Made by a program: the position numbers and the translations under genes. A stretch of 6,501 nt of DNA from Clostridiales bacterium (GTDB taxonomy: Bacteria > Bacillota > Clostridia > Lachnospirales > Lachnospiraceae), in the NCBI GenBank assembly GCA_021203115.1, contig JAJQBV010000001.1, positions 1-6,501 of the forward strand, read 5' to 3'. The stretch's first letter is position 1. Every line of letters starts with the position of its first letter. Of the stretch, positions 1-6,491 are shown in pieces. The notes beneath the pieces were generated by a model that saw nothing but the letters and a program-made list of their open reading frames with translations, was not told the origin of the DNA and made no database searches.

Positions 1-106
1 GCTTGGAGCGATTCTTTAACTGTACTAACTGTCAAAGACGGGATTTTATTACAGAAAAACGAATACTGCAAGAACTTATTACGAACTGCAGCCGAAATCT
101 TATGAA
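1..106. other. Left-edge region without an assigned gene
   Basis: This stretch lies downstream of the metalloregulator gene and runs off the window edge. It is AT-rich and holds a weak terminator-like hairpin (about 55-91), a direct repeat TAACTGT at 17-23 and 26-32, and two plus-strand frames that are open from the edge to TGA stops at 103-105 and 114-116. Either frame could be the last codons of a convergent gene whose body lies outside the window. Each is under 40 codons and unrecognised, so I do not call a CDS. Confidence 0.5.
55..91 (-). terminator. Possible weak intrinsic terminator after the metalloregulator gene
   Basis: Read on the minus strand, CTGCAG and TTGCAG (the outer ends of 66-91) can form a five-base-pair stem plus one G-U pair around a loop of about 14 bases. 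The sequence TATTCG and then a run of five T (55-59 on the plus strand) follow. The position, 16 bases beyond the stop codon, suits the end of the operon. The stem is short, the loop is large and the T-run starts late, so this is only a candidate. Confidence 0.28.
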
Positions 107-514
107 TTATTTTTGAATGCAACTTGCATTTTGCCCGCAGGCATTATTCATCACATTGTTAATATGTGTTTTTAATGCGGAAAATGTCTCTTTGCTCAGC
201 GTATGCTCGATCTTGCAGGCGTCGTCCTCCGCGATCTGTTCATCCACCCCGAGGAACACCAGCCATTTTTTCAGCAAAAGATGGCGCTCATATATGCTGG
301 AGGCGATCTTCATACCCGCGTCCGTGAGTGTGATAAAGCCGCAATCATCCATATTAATATATCCGTTCGTGCGAAGATTTTTCATGGCCACGCTGATGCT
401 GGGCTTGGAATAATTCATCTCTGTTGCAATGTCAATCGACCGCACGACCGGCCGGACTTTGCTCAATTTTAAAATACACTCCAGATAATCTTCCGCTGAC
501 TGATGGATCTGCAT
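107..514 (-). CDS. DtxR/MntR-family metal-dependent transcriptional regulator (short form)
   Basis: This 135-residue protein looks like a cytoplasmic metal-sensing repressor that would bind operator DNA as a dimer when loaded with Mn(II) or Fe(II). A winged helix-turn-helix occupies about residues 8-65, with the probable recognition helix at 37-47 (KPSISVAMKNL) and the wing near 55-64. The dimerisation and metal-binding domain covers about 66-120. Likely ligands by alignment from memory with MntR and DtxR are D9, E12, H78, C100, E103 and H104 (motifs AEDYLE, YERH, ACKIEH). The C-terminal SH3-like domain of classical DtxR/IdeR (about 230 residues) is absent, so the length matches MntR and short clostridial relatives. 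The tail carries two further cysteines, C126 and C132. ATG at 514 is supported by a strong AAAGGAGGG that overlaps the dnaB stop. The gene is last in the gdpP-rplI-dnaB run. Its targets cannot be read from the window; manganese or ferrous-iron uptake genes are typical of the family. Membership is secure, metal preference is not. Confidence 0.93.
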   Translation of the reverse strand: MQIHQSAEDYLECILKLSKVRPVVRSIDIATEMNYSKPSISVAMKNLRTNGYINMDDCGFITLTDAGMKIASSIYERHLLLKKWLVFLGVDEQIAEDDACKIEHTLSKETFSALKTHINNVMNNACGQNASCIQK

Positions 515-522
515 AGAGACAT

Positions 523-531
523 CCCTCCTTT
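523..531 (-). promoter_or_regulatory. Strong ribosome binding site of the metalloregulator gene, overlapping the dnaB stop
   Basis: On the minus strand, AAAGGAGGG ends eight bases before the ATG at 514 and its first bases lie in the dnaB TAA codon (530-532). This is near-perfect complementarity to the 16S rRNA tail and fixes the start codon. The overlap implies that ribosomes terminating on dnaB arrive directly at this site, so coupled translation is likely. Confidence 0.85.
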
Positions 532-1858
532 ATTTTTCCAGATTCGCAAACTTTGTATACTGCGGCAGCCATATCAGATTTACCGTGCCGATCGGGCCGT
601 TCCTCTGCTTGGCAATAATCAGCTCCGCAATCCCCTTGTTGTCCGAGTCCTTATTATAGTACTCGTCACGATAGAGGAACATCACCACATCCGCGTCCTG
701 CTCGATCGCGCCGGACTCCCTGAGATCGGAGAGCATCGGCCTGTGGTCGGGGCGCTGCTCCACCTGGCGGGAGAGCTGCGATAAAGCCAGCACCGGAACC
801 TGAAGCTCCCTTGCGATCTGCTTTAAGGCGCGGGAAATATCCGAAATTTCCTGCTGGCGGGAATCCGTTCTCCTGGAACCGGACATCAACTGCAGGTAAT
901 CGATGACAACAAGCTTTAAATCATGCTCCAACTTATACTTCCTGCATTTGCTGCGCAGCTCCGAAACCGTAATCCCCGGCGTGTCATCAATGATCAGATG
1001 GGAGCTGCCGACCGTCCCCGCTCCCTCGATCAGCTTTTCCCAGTCGGAATCCGAGAGGTTTCCGTTGCGGAGAAGCTGCGCGTCCACCCGCGCTTCCAGA
1101 GAAAACAAACGATTTACTAGCTGCTCCTTAGACATCTCCAGACTGAATATGGCAACCGGAAGCTGTTCATGAAAGGCCACATACTGGACGATATTCAGCG
1201 CCAGCGCCGTTTTTCCCATCGAGGGCCGGGCAGCCAGCAAAATCAAATCCGACTTCTGAAGCCCGGACAGACGGTAATCCAGATCTGCAAAACCGGTGGG
1301 AATCCCTGTCACCGTCCCCTGATTTCTGGACGCCTGCTCAATCCGGTCAAGAGCCTGCAGAACCACTTCCTTAATCGGAACATAGTCGCCGCCCATCTGG
1401 CTCTGAAGGAGATGGAAAATCCGTTTTTCCGTGTCGTCCAGAATCGCATCCAGCCCGTCCTGTCCCAGATAGCACGCGTCCGCAATCTCCTCCGTTGTCC
1501 GGATCAGCCTGCGCAGAACCGCTTTGTCCCGGACAATCTGGGCATAATAGCGGACATTGGCGGAAGTGGGCACCGATGTGATCAGGTCTCCCATGTACTC
1601 CAGGCTGCTGATCTCAGGCGGGACAGATTTCTCCCGGAGCCGGTTCTGCAGCGTGATCGTGTCAACCGCCGCTCCTGCATTGAAGAGCTCGGCGATCGTC
1701 TCAAACAAAATGGCACACTGCTGGTGATAAAAATCATCCTTATCCAGCATCTCCGTCGCTGTCAGGATGGCGTCCCTGTCCATCATCATGGATCCGATCA
1801 CGGACTGCTCCGCCTCCAGGCTGTGGGGCATGATCCGTTTTATCAGTTCTTCCTCCAT
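530..1858 (-). CDS. dnaB: Replicative DNA helicase DnaB (DnaC in Bacillus naming)
   Basis: This is the hexameric 5'-3' helicase that unwinds DNA at the replication fork and recruits primase (DnaG). The 442-residue length is normal for the family. The N-terminal primase-interacting domain spans about residues 8-110, beginning with the typical PHSLEAEQSVIGSMM stretch. A linker follows, then the RecA-like ATPase domain from about 180. Visible motifs are Walker A ARPSMGKT (210-217), the SLEMS motif with catalytic E241, Walker B LVVIDYLQL (D320), SQLSRQVEQR (360-369), DLRESGAIEQDAD (378-390) and the arginine-finger region KQRNGPIG (417-424). No key residue is missing and there is no intein. ATG at 1858 follows GGAGG with a seven-base spacer. 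The gene lies 39 bases after rplI and 15 bases before the metalloregulator gene with no terminator on either side, so it is probably co-transcribed with gdpP and rplI. Confidence 0.98.
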   Translation of the reverse strand: MEEELIKRIMPHSLEAEQSVIGSMMMDRDAILTATEMLDKDDFYHQQCAILFETIAELFNAGAAVDTITLQNRLREKSVPPEISSLEYMGDLITSVPTSANVRYYAQIVRDKAVLRRLIRTTEEIADACYLGQDGLDAILDDTEKRIFHLLQSQMGGDYVPIKEVVLQALDRIEQASRNQGTVTGIPTGFADLDYRLSGLQKSDLILLAARPSMGKTALALNIVQYVAFHEQLPVAIFSLEMSKEQLVNRLFSLEARVDAQLLRNGNLSDSDWEKLIEGAGTVGSSHLIIDDTPGITVSELRSKCRKYKLEHDLKLVVIDYLQLMSGSRRTDSRQQEISDISRALKQIARELQVPVLALSQLSRQVEQRPDHRPMLSDLRESGAIEQDADVVMFLYRDEYYNKDSDNKGIAELIIAKQRNGPIGTVNLIWLPQYTKFANLEK

Positions 1859-1897
1859 GGTATATCCTCCGTCACTTCCCGCCTTGTCGCAGACACA

Positions 1898-2344
1898 TCA
1901 GGCTTCCGTCACCTTTACCTTCAGCATCCCCGTGACCTTCGCATGAAGCTTTACCGTGATTTCATAGGTTCCCAACGCCTTGATCGGCTCCGGTAAAACC
2001 ATTTTCTTGCGGTCAAGATCAAGCCCCAGCTGCTCCTTCGCCGCTGCCGCAATCTCCTTCGCGGAGACAGAACCAAAGGTGCGGCCGCCTTCCCCGGCAC
2101 GGATCTTCACCTCAACCTGCTTGTCCTTTAAGTCTTCCGCCAGCTGCTTCGCATGCTCCAGCTGCTGCTCCGCCACCTTCTCCGCGTGCTGATTCTGCAG
2201 CTTTAAGTCATTCATATTCTTTGCGGTCGCCTCAAGCCCCAGTTTTTTGGCAAGGATCACATTCCTTGCATACCCGTCGCTGACCTTTACGACCTCACCC
2301 TTTTTCCCGAGGGATTTCACATCCTGCAATAAGATAACCTGCAT
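1898..2344 (-). CDS. rplI: 50S ribosomal protein L9
   Basis: L9 is a large-subunit protein that binds 23S rRNA near the L1 stalk and helps to maintain reading-frame fidelity and ribosome spacing. This 148-residue protein has the full two-domain form. The N-terminal rRNA-binding domain (about 1-50) starts with [19 protein letters not shown] and has the signature region with GYARN at 24-28. A long charged connecting helix spans about 50-75, and the C-terminal domain (about 76-148) includes the GRTFGSV segment. The signature is slightly unusual: NVILAKKLG stands where NFLIP or NYLIP is more common. ATG at 2344 is preceded by AAGAAGG with a seven-base spacer. The gene sits 24 bases after gdpP and 39 before dnaB, the classic Firmicutes order. 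Confidence 0.97.
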   Translation of the reverse strand: MQVILLQDVKSLGKKGEVVKVSDGYARNVILAKKLGLEATAKNMNDLKLQNQHAEKVAEQQLEHAKQLAEDLKDKQVEVKIRAGEGGRTFGSVSAKEIAAAAKEQLGLDLDRKKMVLPEPIKALGTYEITVKLHAKVTGMLKVKVTEA

Positions 2345-2368
2345 CCTTCTGCCTTCTTTTCTTCCCGC

Positions 2369-4402
2369 TTACCGGTCCAGCATCTCATCGAGCGTATTCT
2401 CAATCGTCCTCCGGGCTTCCAGAACCGTGCATCCGGTCAGCTGGGCTCCTGCGGAATTCATATGTCCTCCGCCGCCCAGACGCTCCATGATCTGCTGAAC
2501 ATTAATCTCATCAATCGACCTTGCGCTGATATATATCTTTCCGTTATACTCCGTGAGGACAAAGGATGCCTTAATCCCGGTGATATTCAGCAGCTCGTTC
2601 GCCGCCTGTGCGCAGGCCACGGTCGGGCTTTCGATATTGTCCGCCGGGCAGATACTGACAGCGTAGGATCCGCGGTACACCTCTGTATGGCGGATCGCCT
2701 CTGCCCTGGCCTTATACGCGTTCATATCGTTCCGCATCATCTTGCGCACCCGCGTTGTCTCCGCCCCGCAGCGGCGCAGATATGCCGCCGCTTCAAACGT
2801 CCGCACGCCAGTCTTGGTCATAAAGTTGCTCGTATCCACAAGAATGCCCGCGTAAATCGCATCCGCCTCCGTAGCGGACAGCTTAATATCCTCGTCAAAG
2901 TACTGCAGAACCTCCGCAATCATCTCACAGGCGGAGGAGGAATAGGGCTCGATGTAGGAAAGATCCGTATTCCGGATCACCTCCTCGCCGTGGCGGTGAT
3001 GATCAAACACGACAATCGTCCGGGCTTTCGTGAGCAGCTCCGGGCACTCTGTATAGGAAGGCCGGTTGGTATCCACCACGACCAGCGCCGTCTGGCTGTT
3101 AATCTCCTCCAGCGCATCCTGACAGGAGATAAACATATCCTCCGGATACCCCTTCTCCGGAACAAAACACTCCCGGAACGGACGAAGCGTCGTGGTGACC
3201 GTATCCAGAACGATCTGCGCCTGCTTCCCGAGCTGCCGCGCCGCGCAGAAAATACCAATCGCCGCCCCGAGGGAATCGATATCCATAATATGATGCCCCA
3301 TGATGTAAAACTTATCCCGGCTGATCATGATCTCACGGAGGGCAAGCGCCTTCACACGGGCCTTGACCCGCGTGGTCTTGTCCACCTGACGGCTGGCGCC
3401 GCCGTAATAGAATGTCTTATCCTTTGTCTTGATTACAGCCTGATCGCCGCCGCGCCCCAGCGCCAGATCGATCGCCATGCGGGAGTAGCCGTAGTTTTTC
3501 GCGTAATCGCTCCCGACATCGCCGATGCCCATGCTGAGCGTGACCGCCATCTCATTGCCCACCTTCAGGGACTTGACATCCTCCAGCAGGCTGAAATTAT
3601 CCTGCGCCATCTCATCCAGCGACTTATGTGGGAACACGATAAAATACTTATCATTCTCCGTCTTCTTTACCAGGCCGCCCTGTCCGGCAAAATATTTGTT
3701 TACCTTTCGGTCCACCAGCGCAACCAGAAGAGACTGCTTTACCTCCTCCACGCTGTCTAAAACCTCTTCGTAATTGTCAATATACACAAGCGCAGGCACC
3801 ATCTGCATGTCCTGCTTCTCCTGCAGATACTGATGCTGCAGCGTCTCGTCGAAGAGATACATGATCGTGAGGAACTGATCCGATTCGTCGGTCTCCAGCC
3901 CCGTACTGTTCTCGATCATCTTTGAGAAATCGATCCGTCCGATACTGGCACGGAAAATCCTGTCATCCTTCGTGACCTGTACATTGAGCTGGGGCTCTTT
4001 GCTGATCCGCTCCTTTGTGATCTGCGGGAAAATACCCGTGATGGAAGAATGGTAATTCCTCGCCTTCCCCGTGAGCTCGCAGAACTGCCGGTTCATCCAC
4101 ATAAGCCGCGCATTCTGATCCAGAATCGCGTAGGGCACCTCGAACTCATCCAGAAGACGGCGCTGTATCGTGCCGTAATGCGTCGCGAAATCGATCATCT
4201 CATTCAAAACCGTCCGCCTGCTCCTGCGGAAAAAGACCATCATCAGAGCAAAATATACCGCAACGAAAAAGATACTCCAGAGCCCGGCCGTCAGATTGCA
4301 GAAACATATAATGACAGCCAGCGCCGCAAACGGCACAGTCAGCCAGACCGGCAGCATAATATATGTTTTTAATCTGCCCTTCAGCTTTACCTCAGCACCC
4401 AT
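2369..4402 (-). CDS. gdpP: Cyclic-di-AMP phosphodiesterase GdpP (YybT type, DHH/DHHA1)
   Basis: This membrane-anchored enzyme hydrolyses c-di-AMP to 5'-pApA and so tunes potassium and osmolyte transport, turgor and cell-wall stress responses. The 677 residues show the complete GdpP architecture. Two transmembrane helices (about 13-35 and 39-58) come first, then a PAS-like domain (about 80-190, the domain that binds haem in the Bacillus protein). A degenerate GGDEF domain (about 200-330) carries GRGGDQ at 316-321 in place of the active signature. The DHH domain has H370, D374 and D376 (GHHIMDIDS), D444 (VVVDTNRPS), D467-H468-H469 and D523 (AGILVDTSNF). The DHHA1 domain has GGGGH at 643-647. 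All metal ligands expected of the family are present, so it should be active. ATG at 4402 follows GGGGAA five bases upstream, a weak non-consensus ribosome site. It heads the run with rplI and dnaB and appears to have its own promoter at 4439-4467. Confidence 0.97.
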   Translation of the reverse strand: MGAEVKLKGRLKTYIMLPVWLTVPFAALAVIICFCNLTAGLWSIFFVAVYFALMMVFFRRSRRTVLNEMIDFATHYGTIQRRLLDEFEVPYAILDQNARLMWMNRQFCELTGKARNYHSSITGIFPQITKERISKEPQLNVQVTKDDRIFRASIGRIDFSKMIENSTGLETDESDQFLTIMYLFDETLQHQYLQEKQDMQMVPALVYIDNYEEVLDSVEEVKQSLLVALVDRKVNKYFAGQGGLVKKTENDKYFIVFPHKSLDEMAQDNFSLLEDVKSLKVGNEMAVTLSMGIGDVGSDYAKNYGYSRMAIDLALGRGGDQAVIKTKDKTFYYGGASRQVDKTTRVKARVKALALREIMISRDKFYIMGHHIMDIDSLGAAIGIFCAARQLGKQAQIVLDTVTTTLRPFRECFVPEKGYPEDMFISCQDALEEINSQTALVVVDTNRPSYTECPELLTKARTIVVFDHHRHGEEVIRNTDLSYIEPYSSSACEMIAEVLQYFDEDIKLSATEADAIYAGILVDTSNFMTKTGVRTFEAAAYLRRCGAETTRVRKMMRNDMNAYKARAEAIRHTEVYRGSYAVSICPADNIESPTVACAQAANELLNITGIKASFVLTEYNGKIYISARSIDEINVQQIMERLGGGGHMNSAGAQLTGCTVLEARRTIENTLDEMLDR

Positions 4403-4438
4403 AACAATTCCCCGTCCAAATCAGATAACTTACCGATT

Positions 4439-4467
4439 AGTATAACATACTTTATCAGAAGTGAAAA
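4439..4467 (-). promoter_or_regulatory. Sigma-A-type promoter for gdpP-rplI-dnaB, extended -10
   Basis: On the minus strand TTTTCA (4462-4467) is followed after exactly 17 bases by TATACT (4439-4444). The -10 is preceded by TGT, giving the extended -10 form common in Gram-positive promoters. The -10 matches TATAAT at five of six positions and the -35 matches TTGACA at four. The predicted transcription start is near 4432, giving a leader of about 30 bases, too short for a riboswitch. It lies just downstream of the terminator of the preceding gene, which supports a separate transcription unit. Inferred from sequence only. Confidence 0.7.
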
Positions 4468-4480
4468 GGATTTTCTTTCC

Positions 4481-4503
4481 AGAGTTAGCGCTTGCTAATC
4501 TCT
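4481..4503 (-). repeat. Inverted repeat upstream of the gdpP promoter
   Basis: TTAGC (4485-4489) and GCTAA (4494-4498) form a perfect inverted repeat around four bases. If one base (4499) is bulged, AGAG and CTCT extend the pairing to nine base pairs. It lies between the terminator and the -35 box, whose upstream edge is 14 bases away. It could be a protein-binding operator or an activator site. As RNA it could be a second hairpin behind the terminator, but no T-run follows it. It resembles the outer ends of a CIRCE element but lacks the rest. Confidence 0.45.
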
Positions 4504-4504
4504 C

Positions 4505-4542
4505 GGTATAAGAAAAGGGCCGCCCGCGGCGAACCCCTTTTC
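4505..4542 (-). terminator. Intrinsic terminator of the LTA-synthase-family gene
   Basis: On the minus strand GAAAAGGG (plus 4535-4542) pairs with CCCTTTTC (plus 4512-4519) for eight base pairs. Inside this stem CGCC pairs with GGCG around a three-base loop, with a small internal loop between the two stems. The 3' arm runs into TTTTCTTAT, a near-continuous U tract in RNA. It starts eight bases beyond the TAG at 4551-4553. The GC-rich core and U tract make it a convincing Rho-independent terminator that separates this gene from gdpP. Confidence 0.85.
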
Positions 4543-4550
4543 CTCTCATC

Positions 4551-6491
4551 CTATTCATCCAGATAAAATACGCTGTCAGCCCGATTCTCTGAATCCAGCA
4601 GTGAATCGTAAGCGATACAGTTGTATGTGTGCAGAAGATCCGTGTAAGGCGTCGTCTCATCAGAGGCATAATAAACGCCCTCGGAATCCACATAGCCGAC
4701 CGAGCTGATAACCGGAAGCGACTGATACAGCACAGACAGATACTTGTTATACTGCGTCTGCGGCAGCCCCGCGACCTGAGACAGCAGCGTAGAGAGATAA
4801 TTTACACTGATATTCTCCACCTCCGCCTCCTCAATATCGTAGTTGGCCCAGATGATAAACGGCGTCTCATACCGGCTCATCTCCTGCTCCGTCGTCAGAT
4901 TATCCAGACTGTCCACCCCCATGAGCTCTTCATAGAAATCATCTCCCAGAGACGGATAATGGTCGCCGAACATACAGATGATCGTCGGTTCATCCACCTC
5001 AGAAAAATACTCCACCAGCTCCTCAAAAGCGGAGTCCGTCTCCTTCACCAGAGACAGATAGCGGTTGGCCTTTTTATATTCCGTGGACAGATTGGTCGCG
5101 TAGATCTGCTGGTAAAAGTTCGAGTAGGAAACCGTGTACCCGCCGTGGTTCTGCATGGTCACGTTAAAGATAAAGAACGGCTCATCCTCATCGCTCTCCT
5201 CGTACATCTCCTCCACCATCTTATAATCATAGGAATCACTGATGAACCGCCGAAGCAGCATCTCATCGCCGTCCTCGTACCGCTCCTCCAGCAGCGCCTC
5301 ATACTCAAGCACACTGTTATTCGCCTTGTAGGTATCGATAATATCCTCGTCAATAAAATCTTCGATGCTGACAAAATCATCAAACCCCAGCAGCGGATAT
5401 ACCGTCTCCCGGTTCCAGCCGGAGCCGTAATACGGGTGATATGCGGTCAGGGAATATCCGAGCGTCGACAGCGTTGATACCAGCGACGGCGTCTCGTCCT
5501 TCAGGTAGGACTGATATACGTTGCAGCCCGCCGGCAAAAATGAGATTGAATTGCCTGTCAGTGCCTCATACTCGCTGTTGCTGGTGCCCGCACCGAAGAC
5601 CGGGACTGTCACATAGCCTTTGATCGTATTCTCCGTCAGGCTGTTGATAAAGGGCATATATTCCTTATTGGTTTCAAGATCGCCCAGATGGCTCAGGTCA
5701 GACCACGACTCATTCATGATAAAAATGATATTCGGGTACTCCCCGTCTGCCGACGCCGTATAATCATTTTCTCCGGTGAGAATGTTGATCGAAGTGTCGC
5801 TGTCCGGATCAACCCCCGCCTCCGCGAGCACCTCTTCCAGAGAATCCTCCACACTCGCCGCATCATATCCCGAGGGCTTCTGCACGATCAGATACTTCGT
5901 GTTCAGGCAGAAATTAAAGAACGATCCCGTCTTGTGATATCCTCTGGCCTGGTTCCAGAAATCCGGCTTATACCCCGTATTGGTGGAAAAATCCGTAAAG
6001 AAAAAGGAGATCAGAACCACCGCCAGATACCCCGCGGCGGCAAAACGCGAGAGCAGCTTAAACTTCAGCTTTTTCGGTTTTACATTCACGCTGTGCTTGT
6101 TGATAAGGTAGATCAGGAAAAAAATAATCGACCCCAGAATAATATTCCAGCTCAGCTCATAGGTGTATCCGTCGGCCACCTCCATGCCGGTGCCGATGGT
6201 CACAATATCCGAGGGGATAAACGGCGTCCCGCGAAACAGCTCGACAAAATAGTTGATCAGCGACCATACAAAGAGCGCAATGTTCACAATGAGACCCGTC
6301 ATGTGATACCTTCCCGTGATCAGCCAGAAAACCAGGTAAAACACCAGACAGGTCATATAGTTGGCGAGACCGGTTTTCACCGTAAAATTCCAGATATACT
6401 TGCTGTTAAAGCACTCCACCATCTGCATAGACAAAATCGGCATCACAAAAAACAACACCGTGTTCGCAATCATCTTGAACTTCTGCTCCAC
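4551..6491 (-). CDS. LTA synthase family protein (polyglycerol-phosphate/phosphoglycerol transferase)
   Basis: This is a membrane enzyme of the LtaS-like alkaline-phosphatase superfamily. Family members transfer glycerol phosphate from phosphatidylglycerol to lipoteichoic acid or related polymers outside the cell. Of 646 residues, about 1-168 contain five probable transmembrane helices (near 8-25, 44-60, 63-85, 113-131 and 149-167). After a linker, the extracellular sulfatase-fold domain runs from about 252. Visible catalytic elements are metal ligand E261 (MNESWSD), nucleophile T303 (GAGTSNSEYE), substrate-binding W359 and R361 (GWNRE), H449 (QNHGG) and D510-H511 (FGDHYPSLGDD). These match the LtaS active-site set, so activity is expected. 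The start is uncertain: GTG at 6491 is the first usable start, but the frame stays open to the window edge and only ten bases upstream are visible. A Shine-Dalgarno site ending at the edge is possible, but so is a longer N-terminus outside the window. The exact polymer is not determined. Confidence 0.93.
   Translation of the reverse strand: MEQKFKMIANTVLFFVMPILSMQMVECFNSKYIWNFTVKTGLANYMTCLVFYLVFWLITGRYHMTGLIVNIALFVWSLINYFVELFRGTPFIPSDIVTIGTGMEVADGYTYELSWNIILGSIIFFLIYLINKHSVNVKPKKLKFKLLSRFAAAGYLAVVLISFFFTDFSTNTGYKPDFWNQARGYHKTGSFFNFCLNTKYLIVQKPSGYDAASVEDSLEEVLAEAGVDPDSDTSINILTGENDYTASADGEYPNIIFIMNESWSDLSHLGDLETNKEYMPFINSLTENTIKGYVTVPVFGAGTSNSEYEALTGNSISFLPAGCNVYQSYLKDETPSLVSTLSTLGYSLTAYHPYYGSGWNRETVYPLLGFDDFVSIEDFIDEDIIDTYKANNSVLEYEALLEERYEDGDEMLLRRFISDSYDYKMVEEMYEESDEDEPFFIFNVTMQNHGGYTVSYSNFYQQIYATNLSTEYKKANRYLSLVKETDSAFEELVEYFSEVDEPTIICMFGDHYPSLGDDFYEELMGVDSLDNLTTEQEMSRYETPFIIWANYDIEEAEVENISVNYLSTLLSQVAGLPQTQYNKYLSVLYQSLPVISSVGYVDSEGVYYASDETTPYTDLLHTYNCIAYDSLLDSENRADSVFYLDE

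Noticed and set aside
7..35. Promoter on the minus strand starting from a TTGACA at 30-35
   Set aside because: TTGACA is a perfect -35 match, but no acceptable -10 hexamer lies 16-18 bases downstream (AATCGC and GAATCG are found there).
316..417. Active diguanylate cyclase domain in GdpP (by residue numbers 200-330 of the protein at 2369-4402)
   Set aside because: The signature is GRGGDQ and not GGDEF or GGEEF, which is the usual degenerate form in GdpP. It should not be read as a c-di-GMP synthase. The numbers given here are only nominal, as the motif lies near 3440 in the window.
1169..1996. 275-codon plus-strand open frame antisense to dnaB and the rplI end
   Set aside because: It overlaps two certain genes on the other strand, has no recognisable domain and has a composition typical of antisense shadows.
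2462..3760. 432-codon plus-strand open frame antisense to gdpP
   Set aside because: It lies wholly opposite a fully intact gdpP with all catalytic motifs. The predicted protein is rich in Arg, His and Leu with no recognisable domain, as expected for an antisense shadow of a GC-rich gene.
4481..4503. CIRCE (HrcA) operator
   Set aside because: Only the outer TTAGC and GCTAA match. The spacing is four bases and the inner ACTC/GAGT parts are missing, so it is not a CIRCE element.
4403..4550. c-di-AMP (ydaO-type) riboswitch or other leader RNA before gdpP
   Set aside because: The predicted leader is only about 30 bases, and the rest of the gap is taken up by the terminator, the inverted repeat and the promoter. 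There is no room for such a structured aptamer.
4430..4693. 87-codon minus-strand open frame running through the intergenic region
   Set aside because: It overlaps the end of the LtaS-like gene in another frame, crosses the terminator hairpin and the promoter, and has no family resemblance.
4629..5477. 282-codon plus-strand open frame antisense to the LtaS-like gene
   Set aside because: It is antisense to the conserved catalytic domain. Its protein is dominated by Arg, Leu, Ile and His, with no domain seen.
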